From Falsibacillus albus (GTDB lineage Bacteria; Bacillota; Bacilli; Bacillales; DSM-25281): a DNA stretch of 64,000 nt. The stretch is from contig NZ_RCVZ01000003.1 of the NCBI RefSeq assembly GCF_003668575.1, forward strand, positions 256,430-320,429, in the 5' to 3' direction. The position numbers and the translations under genes were made by a program. Below are positions 17,679 to 25,735 of this stretch, piece after piece; position 1 is the stretch's first letter; the number at the start of each line of letters is the position of its first letter. A model generated the notes under the pieces. It did no database searches and was not told where the DNA came from. It saw nothing but the letters and a program-made list of their open reading frames with translations.

Positions 17679-17939
17679 ATGAGCTCGTCTAAATTATTGC
17701 CTTTAAGCGAAGCTGAAACCGGGCAAAGTTTTACTATTAAAAAGCTGCATTTAGAAGGGACGATGAGGCGGCGCTTACTGGACCTTGGGTTTGTTCCCGA
17801 AAGCACAGTAAAGGTCTTGCAGAAGAGTCCGCTCGGCGATCCGGTTGCCTTTCATGTTAGCAATACGACAATCGCATTGAGACGTGAGGAGAGTTCAAAA
17901 ATCATTGGGGAGTTGATCGAGGATGGATCCTTCAGTTAA
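17679..17939 (+). CDS. feoA: Ferrous iron transport protein A
   Basis: An 86-residue SH3-like FeoA protein, with the family pattern LHLEGTMRRRLLDLGFVPESTVKVLQKSPLGDPVAFHV and a C-terminal basic ALRREES turn. FeoA is a cytoplasmic accessory factor that binds FeoB and influences its GTPase and transport activity. The feoB GTPase ORF starts 17 bases before its stop, so the genes are translationally coupled. The ribosome site is weak (GTGGATGTG). The 300-bp region upstream holds a promoter and a 20-bp palindrome and is divergent from the metal-exporting ATPase. Confidence 0.9.
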   Translation: MSSSKLLPLSEAETGQSFTIKKLHLEGTMRRRLLDLGFVPESTVKVLQKSPLGDPVAFHVSNTTIALRREESSKIIGELIEDGSFS

Positions 17940-18651
17940 GTTCACCATTGCCCTTGCAGGAAATCCGAATACAGGAAAAAGCACTTTATTCAACCGGATG
18001 ACCGGACTGAAGCAGCATACCGGGAACTGGCCGGGCAAAACCGTCATTCATGCGGAAGGCTATTTTAAGCATAAGGACCGCGAATATCGCATGATTGATT
18101 TACCAGGCACTTATTCTTTATTTTCCAACTCAGCCGATGAAGAAGTTGCACGCAATTATATTGTGTTTGAAAAACCGGATATTACCCTGGTCGTATTGGA
18201 CGCCACTTCCTTGGAGAGAAACCTGAACCTTGCCCTCCAAGTGCTTGAAATGACGGACCGGGTAATTATTTGCTTGAACCTGATGGATGAAGCAAGGAAA
18301 AAAGGCATCGAAATCAATGCCGAAAAGCTTGGAGAAAAGCTTGGGGTCCCAGTCATCAAAATTTCAGCCCGAAATAATGAAGGAATAACGGAACTGCTGG
18401 AGACGATCGAAAAGATGGTGCTCGGTCAGATCAAGGTGAACCCTTATTCCATTCGCTATTCACCTGAAATCGAAGAAAAGGTGAAGGCTTTGGAGCCCTC
18501 CATTGAAGAATTGTTTGGAAACGAGTATCCGACGCGCTGGATCGCCTTGCGGTTATTGGATGGAGACAAGGAGTTAATGAACGAATTAAAAATGAGGCTG
18601 AAAACGATTAGCCCAAGGGGGAGGAATCAAGGTGCAGCATTCAGCATCTAA
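17923..18651 (+). CDS. feoB: FeoB GTPase part (split FeoB, N-terminal protein)
   Basis: A 242-residue protein comprising only the cytoplasmic G domain of FeoB and its helical GDI-like extension. GTPase motifs: G1 GNPNTGKST, G3 DLPGTYS, G4 NLMD, G5 SARNNEG. It overlaps feoA by 17 bases. The frame stops at 18651, where a full-length FeoB (about 660-700 residues) would continue into the membrane domain. That domain is encoded by the next gene in another frame. Together they make 705 residues. The split is probably a real two-gene arrangement, because the second ORF has its own GGAGG site. Confidence 0.9.
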   Translation: MDPSVKFTIALAGNPNTGKSTLFNRMTGLKQHTGNWPGKTVIHAEGYFKHKDREYRMIDLPGTYSLFSNSADEEVARNYIVFEKPDITLVVLDATSLERNLNLALQVLEMTDRVIICLNLMDEARKKGIEINAEKLGEKLGVPVIKISARNNEGITELLETIEKMVLGQIKVNPYSIRYSPEIEEKVKALEPSIEELFGNEYPTRWIALRLLDGDKELMNELKMRLKTISPRGRNQGAAFSI

Positions 18652-20023
18652 TGTATTCGACCGTCTCGTTCAACAGGCAGATGGCATGTCCAGCGACCAT
18701 ACGCGTGATGAAATGGTCGGACAGATTTTCAAAAACACACGTGAAATTTGCAGCGGCATCGTCTCGGTCAAAAACCAGGATAAATTAAGGCATAATGAGA
18801 AATTGGATAAAATTTTCACTTCACCGATTTTCGGCTTTCCGATCATGCTTGCCATGCTTTCCGTCGTTATTTATTTGACGATCGCCGGCGCAAATGTCCC
18901 GTCCTCGATGCTTGCTGAATTCTTTGGATGGCTCGAAGGATATTTAACGAAAGCATTTGAATTTTTCCATTCCCCGGAGTGGCTTCACGGAATCCTGGTC
19001 CTCGGTCTGTATCGGGGCACCGCTTGGGTTGTCAGTGTCATGCTCCCTCCGATGGCAATATTCTTCCCGATATTCGCCCTGCTGGAGAATTACGGATATC
19101 TGCCTAGGGTGGCGTTCAATATGGACCGTTTGTTCAAAAAATCCGGCGCCCATGGAAAACAATCGCTTACGATGGCCATGGGATTTGGATGCAATGCCGC
19201 AGCAATCATGTCGACACGCATCATCGAATCTCCAAGGGAAAGGATGCTCGCCATCCTGACAAACAACTTTGTACCATGTAACGGGAGATGGCCGACATTG
19301 ATCCTGCTTGCCTCCCTGTTCATGGCGGCAGGATATACAGGAGGAATGGGAACGCTTGTCACTGCCGGCGTTGTGGTCGGAATGGTCATTGTGGGAATCA
19401 TCGTCACCCTATCCGTATCTTGGGTCCTTTCAAAAACAGCACTCAAAGGGGTTCCTACACACTATACACTGGAGCTTCCTCCCTACCGCCGGCCAAAAAT
19501 CATCAATACAATCGTACGTTCAAGCATCGATAAATCATGGAACGTGTTGATGAGGGCGGTCAAAGTGGCGGCGCCTGCAGGTATCGCCACCTGGGTACTG
19601 GCGAATATTTATATAGGGGACACAAGCATCCTGGTTTATCTTGTCGACTTCCTTGATCCTTTTGCGAAAGCATTGGGATTGGATGGATACATTTTGATGG
19701 CATTCATTATCGGACTTCCAGCGAATGAAATAGTCCTGCCAATTTTATTGATGGGCTATCTTTCGACCGGCGCCCTGACAGAAGTGGATGACCTCCATGC
19801 ATTGAAGCAGATTTTCCTTGACCATGGCTGGACTTGGCTGACTGCATTAAACATGATGCTGTTTTCATTGCTGCATTTCCCGTGTGGGACTACACTCGTC
19901 AATATTTACAAAGAAACGAAAAGCAAAAAATGGACCTTCATGGCCTTTGCCATTCCAACCGGGATCGCACTTGCTGTCACGTTCATTGTCGCCCAGGTTG
20001 TCCGTGCATTGGGATGGGTTTAA
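18632..20023 (+). CDS. feoB: FeoB membrane part (split FeoB, C-terminal protein)
   Basis: A 463-residue membrane protein starting at GTG 18632, 7 bases after GGAGG, overlapping the GTPase gene by 20 bases. Residues 1-60 finish the G-domain extension. From about 65 on there are two Gate (nucleoside-recognition) repeats and the FeoB core: LGLYRGTAWVVSVMLPPMAIFFPIFALLE and the FGCNAAAI(M) segment with the cysteine conserved in FeoB, then NNFVPCNGRWPTL and GLPANEIVLPI. It forms the Fe(II) pathway driven by the separate GTPase protein. A strong terminator follows directly. Confidence 0.9.
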   Translation: MQHSASNVFDRLVQQADGMSSDHTRDEMVGQIFKNTREICSGIVSVKNQDKLRHNEKLDKIFTSPIFGFPIMLAMLSVVIYLTIAGANVPSSMLAEFFGWLEGYLTKAFEFFHSPEWLHGILVLGLYRGTAWVVSVMLPPMAIFFPIFALLENYGYLPRVAFNMDRLFKKSGAHGKQSLTMAMGFGCNAAAIMSTRIIESPRERMLAILTNNFVPCNGRWPTLILLASLFMAAGYTGGMGTLVTAGVVVGMVIVGIIVTLSVSWVLSKTALKGVPTHYTLELPPYRRPKIINTIVRSSIDKSWNVLMRAVKVAAPAGIATWVLANIYIGDTSILVYLVDFLDPFAKALGLDGYILMAFIIGLPANEIVLPILLMGYLSTGALTEVDDLHALKQIFLDHGWTWLTALNMMLFSLLHFPCGTTLVNIYKETKSKKWTFMAFAIPTGIALAVTFIVAQVVRALGWV

Positions 20024-20035
20024 ATACAATGGAAC

Positions 20036-20063
20036 GACCGGGCGAATAAGCCCGGTCTTTTTT
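20036..20063 (+). terminator. Terminator of feoAB
   Basis: GACCGGGC-GAATAA-GCCCGGTC followed by seven T. Confidence 0.95.
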
Positions 20064-20137
20064 GTATGGGAATTGGTGCTGTACAGCGTGGTCCCGCGAA
20101 GATTGTCATTTTATGTAGAATAATCGATAAATTGGGG

Positions 20138-20212
20138 TTTTCGAAGATATATTGTCCATTTTCGGAGATAAATTCGGATTTTCGAAGATATATTTAATAT
20201 TTCGCTGATATC
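20138..20212. repeat. Tandem 20-21-bp AT-rich repeat, four units
   Basis: Units TTTTCGAAGATATATT (20138), TTTTCGGAGATAAATT (20159), TTTTCGAAGATATATT (20179) and TATTTCGCTGATAT (about 20199) recur every 20-21 bp between feoB and the acetyltransferase gene. No gene in the 250-bp gap. Confidence 0.75.
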
Positions 20213-20292
20213 CAATTCCACAAGCAATGAACCACTACTAAAATCATTGATTCAATAGGAATCGCTGGCAAATAACAGCCGAAAAACATGAA

Positions 20293-20317
20293 AAAAACCC
20301 GGGAACCACCGAGTTTT
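20293..20317 (-). terminator. Terminator of the acetyltransferase gene
   Basis: AAACTCGG-TGGTT-CCCGGGTTT stem (one G-U pair in RNA) with seven T on the minus strand. Confidence 0.75.
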
Positions 20318-20830
20318 TCACCATTTCAAAAATAGCGCCATCAGATCCTCGTCCCAATACCGGTCCCCGTGCTTCATCGCATTTTTTTCTGTTCCGAACT
20401 TTTCAAACCCTAGCGACTTGTACAAATGAATGGCTGCAAGATTATCTGAAACGACTGTCAAATGAAGCTGCTCCAGTCCCTTAAATCCCTTCACCTTTTC
20501 AAGCAGTTCCAGGAATAGCTGTCTGGCGATTCCCTTTCCCCGATATTCCGGGGAGGTATACACTGCGAAGATAGAGGCTTTGTGATGAAGCTTTGGTGCC
20601 ATCTCCCTGACAAAGGTGACCACACTGACCAGCTTGCCATCGGAAAATGCGCCCATCGTAAACACATCATCCGTTGTCGTCAGTCTACCCGCCGTTTTTT
20701 TCAAGGCATCCTTCTCATTTACTTTATCCTCATATGTAGTGGCAAATGCTTCTGGATTTCCTTTTAACCCCTCTAAGCGTATCCGCAAATATTCCTCTGC
20801 GTCATCTGGTGTCAATACACGATATTCCAT
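20318..20830 (-). CDS. GNAT-family N-acetyltransferase
   Basis: Start at ATG 20830 with AAAGGAG upstream (170 residues); an upstream in-frame ATG adds 14 residues without a ribosome site. The acetyl-CoA-binding motif A is visible as IFAVYTSPEYRGKGIARQLFLELLEKV, followed by LTVVSDNLAAIHLYKSLGFEKFGTEKNAMK, the classic motif-B end of the fold. The N-terminus (YRVLTPDDAEEYLRIRLEGL) is standard for this family. The substrate is unknown, as usual for GNAT proteins. It appears to be monocistronic, ending in its own terminator. Confidence 0.88.
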   Translation of the reverse strand: MEYRVLTPDDAEEYLRIRLEGLKGNPEAFATTYEDKVNEKDALKKTAGRLTTTDDVFTMGAFSDGKLVSVVTFVREMAPKLHHKASIFAVYTSPEYRGKGIARQLFLELLEKVKGFKGLEQLHLTVVSDNLAAIHLYKSLGFEKFGTEKNAMKHGDRYWDEDLMALFLKW

Positions 20831-20950
20831 GGTCCATTCTCCTTTATATATTAAGTCAGGGTTCTTTTTCAAAAATTGTCCATTAAAGTGGGGTTCATAT
20901 CTTTAGGCTATTTTCGTATAGTTTGTCGGTATTTGAAAAAACAGCCTCAC

Positions 20951-22507
20951 TTAAATCATGTAAGATCCCACAACCAATGCTGCAAACCATATGTTCACAC
21001 CAACAAAATAAAACGCTTTTCCTTCATAACCCCATTCTTTGTTTTCAGTCATGTAAAAAGCAAAGAACGAAATAATGTCGATGATGAAGGGCAGGGTGAT
21101 ATGGCTGTATGGAAACGTCAAATATGAAGGTGCGACATAAGCAAAGTGACTGTTAAGGATTTTTTGCATAACGATAAATTGAAGAATAAGGGTCGCCGCA
21201 ATACTCATATAGCCGAGCCATTTCGCATTATTAATTTTAAATACATATGAAATGAAAATCATCACCACCGCTGGAGCAAACAAGATGAGAGAGAGCAAGA
21301 AGAAAACCATACAGCTCGAAAGTGAAATCATAGTACTCTCCAATGCCCTTTTCCAGTCTGTTTGTGTCAGTTTCTCACTTTGCTTGATGATGGCATCCTT
21401 CGTCGCTGCTCCCCAAACATGATATATTTTTCCATCGAAGCTGAGCCAGATCGCCTCGTCGCCATTAAAGAGCAGCGGCAAAGTGGCTTGCTGATAGGAT
21501 GTGCTGATCCGCTTCGCTATCCACTTTCCACCTTCTTTTGATGCAGAATACATATTGATATTTTCATTCGACTTTTTTAGCAATCCGTCGGCAGAAAAAA
21601 ATAATTGGAGGCTATTGCCGACCTGATTCAGCTGAACATGCTGAATGGCATCGAATACCTTTCCATTTTGATCATACACTTCCAATGGTTTTGCTGATAA
21701 GTTTCCCTCCGATTTTTCAGGCGAAAACATGGCATAGTATGAAGAAGTAGAACGGCTCCCCCCTTCTTTCATTACGGTAGAGAAAATGACATGAACCTTA
21801 CCTTTCATTTGGGTAAAATACAGATCTGTTACTTCTTTTACTGGAGGGCTTATATAAGTCAATACTTTCTTATGGTAACCAGTCTTAGTTTTGGAAAAAT
21901 AAAAAACAGTATTTTCCTGCCCTCCGGAATTCGATAATGCCATGATGGAAGACAGTGCGGGATCAATGGATATCGATTTGATATTCTCTGCCTCTTTTCC
22001 TGCTAGAAGCGCTGATTGTTTCCCGGTGGAAGGATCCAATGCGATCATTTGATCCCCTTCAACCGCAACAATCGTGTCCGGACCTGTATATATCCTTTGA
22101 ATGTCCTTCCCCAATTTTTCAGCTTTATCTCCATTCATTTTCCAGAGCTGCTTATCAGCAACATAATAGATTGTTTGATTATCGTCTGAGACCCAAAAAG
22201 AATAGTACGGATTTATCGGGATATCGAATGATTGTTTGTCGGTTACGGAAAAATCCTTCTTGTCTATTACTATTTGATCAATTTTATGTTCATTGGCTGT
22301 GTTGACCACGATTGAGTTTGGCGTCTCACGAGTATAGACGCTCTTATGCTCAGCAGATACAGGAATGGAAATGCTCCTGCTCCAAGCATCCGGCCTAAGC
22401 AGAAGTTCTTGCCGAACATTGAACATCATTGAAACGAATAAAAAAATAAGCGCAGTCAGTAGAAAAAATAAACGGATTTTATATCTTTTTAAAAATTCAT
22501 AGAACAT
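20951..22507 (-). CDS. Membrane protein with large extracytoplasmic beta-rich domain, function unknown
   Basis: A 518-residue protein I do not recognise. Residues 11-30 form an N-terminal membrane segment. Residues 35-385 are a soluble region with repeated short strands and a recurring YYVAD / IYTGPD / MIALDPSTGKQ pattern that suggests a beta-propeller (TolB/YncE-like) outside the membrane. Residues 388-518 contain four hydrophobic segments. The topology is one segment, an external propeller-like domain, then a four-segment membrane domain. No catalytic motif is evident. It is monocistronic and faces away from the EIIA gene. Sensing or secretion support are possible, but nothing in the context decides. 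Confidence 0.6.
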   Translation of the reverse strand: MFYEFLKRYKIRLFFLLTALIFLFVSMMFNVRQELLLRPDAWSRSISIPVSAEHKSVYTRETPNSIVVNTANEHKIDQIVIDKKDFSVTDKQSFDIPINPYYSFWVSDDNQTIYYVADKQLWKMNGDKAEKLGKDIQRIYTGPDTIVAVEGDQMIALDPSTGKQSALLAGKEAENIKSISIDPALSSIMALSNSGGQENTVFYFSKTKTGYHKKVLTYISPPVKEVTDLYFTQMKGKVHVIFSTVMKEGGSRSTSSYYAMFSPEKSEGNLSAKPLEVYDQNGKVFDAIQHVQLNQVGNSLQLFFSADGLLKKSNENINMYSASKEGGKWIAKRISTSYQQATLPLLFNGDEAIWLSFDGKIYHVWGAATKDAIIKQSEKLTQTDWKRALESTMISLSSCMVFFLLSLILFAPAVVMIFISYVFKINNAKWLGYMSIAATLILQFIVMQKILNSHFAYVAPSYLTFPYSHITLPFIIDIISFFAFYMTENKEWGYEGKAFYFVGVNIWFAALVVGSYMI

Positions 22508-22658
22508 CTTTCTTCCCCCTCAATCTAAACTATTCTCCTCAAAGGGAATTTTTCCCTCTTTATCACTCTCAAAAAAGCAAGTTTTCCCATGAGAGATTAA
22601 CCCTCCTTGAAAAAGGGTAAATTCAACTAAACAATGAAATTCTTCGAGGTGAATAAGG

Positions 22659-23150
22659 ATGGATCAAAAGAAAGAAAATTCCATTAAGCTATTATCTCCA
22701 TTGTCAGGGGAAATCGTGAAATTAAGCGAAGTGAATAAAACGAAATTTTCCAGCGGCATGATGGGAAAAGGCGCAGCCGTTAAACCTGTTCAAGGAAAAG
22801 CAGTCGCTCCATGCGATGGTGAAGTCGTCCAGGTTTTCCCGACGAAGCATGCATTGACGATTCATACCGAGAATGACATCGAGCTCATGGTGCAAATCGG
22901 CCTTGATTCCGAAAAGCTTGAAGGCGATGGGTTCGAGGTACATGTTGAGGAAAAGGATAAAGTGAAAGCCGGCGACCCGCTGATTACGTTCGACTTAGAC
23001 AGCTTTAAAAAGAAAAATCTATCATCCACCTCTCCAATTGTCGTTGTAAACGCCAACAGAATCGGTAACTTTGCCATCACAAATGAAGCCGAAGCCACTG
23101 CAGGCGAAACAATATTAATGGAACTAAGTGTAAAAGAACAGGATGAATAA
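22659..23150 (+). CDS. EIIA-Glc-family PTS protein lacking the phosphorylatable histidine
   Basis: A 163-residue EIIA-Glc (Crr) fold: LSPLSGEIVKL start, GMMGKGAAVKP, APCDGEVV, then PTKHAL with the first active-site histidine (His64). The phospho-acceptor site of the family, normally L-x-H-x-G-(I/L)-D, reads LMVQIGLD here: residue 79 is Gln, codon CAA at 22893-22895. The paralogue at 36790 in this window keeps His at this position (LVHVGIDT). Without it the protein cannot accept phosphate from HPr in the usual way and may be a regulatory or decoy form. It stands alone between its own promoter region and a shared bidirectional terminator. A single-base change (CAA from CAC/CAT) would suffice, so recent loss or sequencing error should be considered. 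Confidence 0.85.
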   Translation: MDQKKENSIKLLSPLSGEIVKLSEVNKTKFSSGMMGKGAAVKPVQGKAVAPCDGEVVQVFPTKHALTIHTENDIELMVQIGLDSEKLEGDGFEVHVEEKDKVKAGDPLITFDLDSFKKKNLSSTSPIVVVNANRIGNFAITNEAEATAGETILMELSVKEQDE

Positions 23151-23162
23151 AAAAACTTCAAC

Positions 23163-23218
23163 AAAAAAAAGGCTATGCCCATTAGGTGCCTGTCACCTGA
23201 GGGGCATAGCCTTTTTTG
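23163..23218. terminator. Bidirectional terminator whose loop is the GGTGCCTGTCACC 13-mer
   Basis: Stem AAAGGCTATGCCC / GGGCATAGCCTTT with A- and T-runs, serving the converging EIIA-like gene and the cta/yerD run. The loop contains the exact repeat GGTGCCTGTCACC at 23185-23197, itself able to fold. Confidence 0.9.
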
Positions 23219-23219
23219 T

Positions 23220-24827
23220 TTAGCTGTTTGCTGCGTGTGTTTGGGTTTCGACGAATGGGACTTGCTTGAAGAGGTCATCCACGGGATAAACGAGTCCGAA
23301 TTCGTCTTTGTAGATAATGTGCTTCCTTTCAAATTTAACAGGAGAATCAATGCCTGCTGCAGCAGCCAGGTTAAATACTCCTTCTCGCAAAGAAATTAAA
23401 TAATTGCATGTACGGAAGGATTTTTCCTCCACTATGAGTGCACGCTGCAATTTCGGATCTGTCGTCGCGACGCCGACGGGGCAATTGTTCGTATGGCAGA
23501 CCTGTGCTTGAATGCAGCCGACCGAAAACATGAGTCCCCTTGCAATGTTGACCAAATCTGCACCCATGGAAAGTGCCATGGCAATTTTATCAGGTGTCAA
23601 TAATTTACCGGATGCAAATATCTTCACTCGATCCCTGACCTTATATTTCTTCAGCATATCATCGACCAACGGCAATGCCGCACGGATCGGCAGGCCTGTT
23701 GCATCGGCCAATTCCTGGTAGGATGCACCTGTTCCGCCTTCCCCCCCATCGACCGTGATGAAATCAGGGCCTTTGCCCAATCTCGCCATGTCGGCTGCGA
23801 AGGTTTCCAGATCATCGATGTTTCCGACGACAATTTTGATTCCGACCGGCTTGCCTCCTACATCACGGAGCTTTTCAAGGAAATCGAACATCTCTTCATT
23901 ATTGTTGAATTGATAGAAACGATTCGGACTATCCACTGATTTCCACGGCTCCACATTGCGGATCTCAGCAATCTCAGGTGTGACCTTTGATCCGTCGACG
24001 TGCCCGCCGCGCGTTTTGGCGCCTTGGGCGAACTTCAATTCAAACGCTTTTACCTCCTCGATTTCACTTTTTCTTTTGAACTCTTCCCAAGAGAATTCGC
24101 CGTCTTTCGTGCGGACACCGAACAATCCAGGACCAATTTGGTAGATGATATCGACGCCGCCCTTTAAATGATGCTGTGACAATCCTCCTTCACCGGTGTT
24201 CATCCACGTACCACCAGCCAATCCAAGGCCAGTGGAGAGAGTCGTGATGGCTTTTTCTCCCAAAGCCCCGTAGCTCATCGCTGATTGGCCGATGAATCCT
24301 TTGACTTTGAAAGGGTTCCGGCATGTATCCCCGCCGATCAAGATGGCGTCATCATCATGAAGATAGTATGGATCCGCTTCCGTATACTCCCTATGCTCCT
24401 GTCTCCTGAATAAATTATCCTTATCGATTTTATAAATTTTTGTTTTTACCTTCTTGCTGTTGTCAATTTTCAAATCTTCCCGATGAACAGGATACATGGC
24501 ATTTCTGACATAGTACCCGGGTCCGTCAAAATCCCTTTCAGAACCAAAGCCCAAAAGCCTGCTTTTATATTTTGCGGAGATGACGGTGCTTTGATATTCC
24601 CTCCTTGAAAAAGGCCTGGCTTCATTGTCATTGTGAAAAAGGTATTGACGCAACTCCGGACCTATTTTTTCAAGAATATATCTCATTTTCCCCAAGACAG
24701 GATAATTTCTCAGCACTGAATGCTCTTCCTGCTTCTCATCCTTATACCAAATCCAGCCAATCAAAATAAGAGGTACAACAATTAATAGTATGACGATTGC
24801 AATTAATATATAGGAAGCTACTGTCAT
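23220..24827 (-). CDS. yerD: FMN-binding glutamate synthase-like protein (YerD-like)
   Basis: A 535-residue protein with one N-terminal membrane segment (residues 4-27) followed by a GltB-type FMN domain. Recognisable blocks are GQSAMSYGALGEKAITTLS, TGEGGLSQHH, QGAKTRGGHVDGSKVTPEIAEIR, the FMN-binding IKIVVGNIDD / DFITVDGGEGGTGAS, and ADLVNIARGLMFSVGCIQAQVCHTNNCPVGVATTDP, which carries the Fe-S type cysteines. It lacks the glutaminase domain of true glutamate synthase, as in YerD and the archaeal-type proteins, so glutamate synthesis is not assured. It follows ctaF by 21 bases and may be read with the oxidase operon. Confidence 0.85.
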   Translation of the reverse strand: MTVASYILIAIVILLIVVPLILIGWIWYKDEKQEEHSVLRNYPVLGKMRYILEKIGPELRQYLFHNDNEARPFSRREYQSTVISAKYKSRLLGFGSERDFDGPGYYVRNAMYPVHREDLKIDNSKKVKTKIYKIDKDNLFRRQEHREYTEADPYYLHDDDAILIGGDTCRNPFKVKGFIGQSAMSYGALGEKAITTLSTGLGLAGGTWMNTGEGGLSQHHLKGGVDIIYQIGPGLFGVRTKDGEFSWEEFKRKSEIEEVKAFELKFAQGAKTRGGHVDGSKVTPEIAEIRNVEPWKSVDSPNRFYQFNNNEEMFDFLEKLRDVGGKPVGIKIVVGNIDDLETFAADMARLGKGPDFITVDGGEGGTGASYQELADATGLPIRAALPLVDDMLKKYKVRDRVKIFASGKLLTPDKIAMALSMGADLVNIARGLMFSVGCIQAQVCHTNNCPVGVATTDPKLQRALIVEEKSFRTCNYLISLREGVFNLAAAAGIDSPVKFERKHIIYKDEFGLVYPVDDLFKQVPFVETQTHAANS

Positions 24828-24848
24828 TTTTTCACCGTTCCTTTCAAT

Positions 24849-25130
24849 TTATTGTAGCAGCCAAAGAAATAGAATCGTAAGCGCTGCGACCATTCCACCA
24901 CTGGACAGGGCGATGATCCGATACCATTTCTGTGTTTTAAATATATGCATAAAAATAATAAACTGAATGCCTGCTTGAATGAATGCCATCAAAAGAAGCA
25001 CGGTCATCAGCCTGCCTGGCGTGATGATCATTTTCATTTCGCTGGTCAAGTAAAAAGCAAAGGCTGAAAATAGGATCATGATTGCAAACGATAAATAATA
25101 TCGCCATTTTGACAGATTAGTAGAATCCAT
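24849..25130 (-). CDS. ctaF: Cytochrome c oxidase subunit IV (CtaF-like)
   Basis: Start at ATG 25130, two bases past the ctaE stop, with GTAGGGTGAA as ribosome site; the longer reading lies inside ctaE. The 93-residue protein has three hydrophobic segments (YYLSFAIMILFSAFAFYL, TVLLLMAFIQAGIQFIIFMHI, GGMVAALTILFLWLL). This matches the small subunit IV of bacillary caa3 and quinol oxidases (CtaF/QoxD). It helps assemble subunit I. Last oxidase gene of the operon. Confidence 0.88.
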   Translation of the reverse strand: MDSTNLSKWRYYLSFAIMILFSAFAFYLTSEMKMIITPGRLMTVLLLMAFIQAGIQFIIFMHIFKTQKWYRIIALSSGGMVAALTILFLWLLQ

Positions 25131-25132
25131 TT

Positions 25133-25735
25133 TCACCCTACCTTTCCGAATAGGTACACAACCGTGAAGATGAATACCCATACGACGTCGACGAAATGCC
25201 AATAGAGACTGAAGACGTGAACCTTTGATCCAGTATAAGCATTCAGTCCTTTTTTTATTAGGTGTGACAGCAGGACAACCATCCATATACACCCTGCAAG
25301 CACATGGCTACCATGGGTGCCCACTAATAAGTAAAAAGAGGATAGAAAAGGACTAGATGTTATTCTATACCCCTTTTTTACGTAATTTAAAAACTCTTTT
25401 ATTTCCAATCCTAGAAATATCATCCCAAGCAGCAGGGTAATGGATAAAAGAAGGATGACTTTATCTTTTTGGCCGGTTTTTAGATGATGAAATGCCAACG
25501 CACACGTAAAACTGCTGGACAGCAGCACGAAAGTCGATTTTGCGACTTCCTTGATTTCAAAGAGCGCTTCGGAAGGAGGTCCATCCCCAATATGGCTTTT
25601 CAAGGTTAAATAAACCCCGAAAAGCCCGCCGAACATGACTACCTCCGCTGCAATCAAAAACCACATTCCCAGTAATTTATCCTTGGCCTTCTCTTCACTC
25701 ATACCAAACGAATGCTGCCCTGTTCCTTCAGCCAT
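25133..25735 (-). CDS. ctaE: Cytochrome c oxidase subunit III
   Basis: A 200-residue subunit III with five hydrophobic segments. The family signature runs from KLLGMWFLIAAEVVMFGGLFGVYL to GTHGSHVLAGCIWMVVLL and ends VHVFSLYWHFVDVVWVFIFTVVYL, where the W-HFVD motif is diagnostic. It has no metal site but stabilises subunit I. The stop codon of ctaD and the start of this gene abut, and the stop overlaps the ctaF start region, so the four cta genes are one transcript. Confidence 0.95.
   Translation of the reverse strand: MAEGTGQHSFGMSEEKAKDKLLGMWFLIAAEVVMFGGLFGVYLTLKSHIGDGPPSEALFEIKEVAKSTFVLLSSSFTCALAFHHLKTGQKDKVILLLSITLLLGMIFLGLEIKEFLNYVKKGYRITSSPFLSSFYLLVGTHGSHVLAGCIWMVVLLSHLIKKGLNAYTGSKVHVFSLYWHFVDVVWVFIFTVVYLFGKVG

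Noticed and set aside
18632-18651. feoB break as a frameshift pseudogene.
   Set aside because: The second ORF has its own well-spaced GGAGG and GTG start, and both halves are complete at domain level; kept as a split gene.
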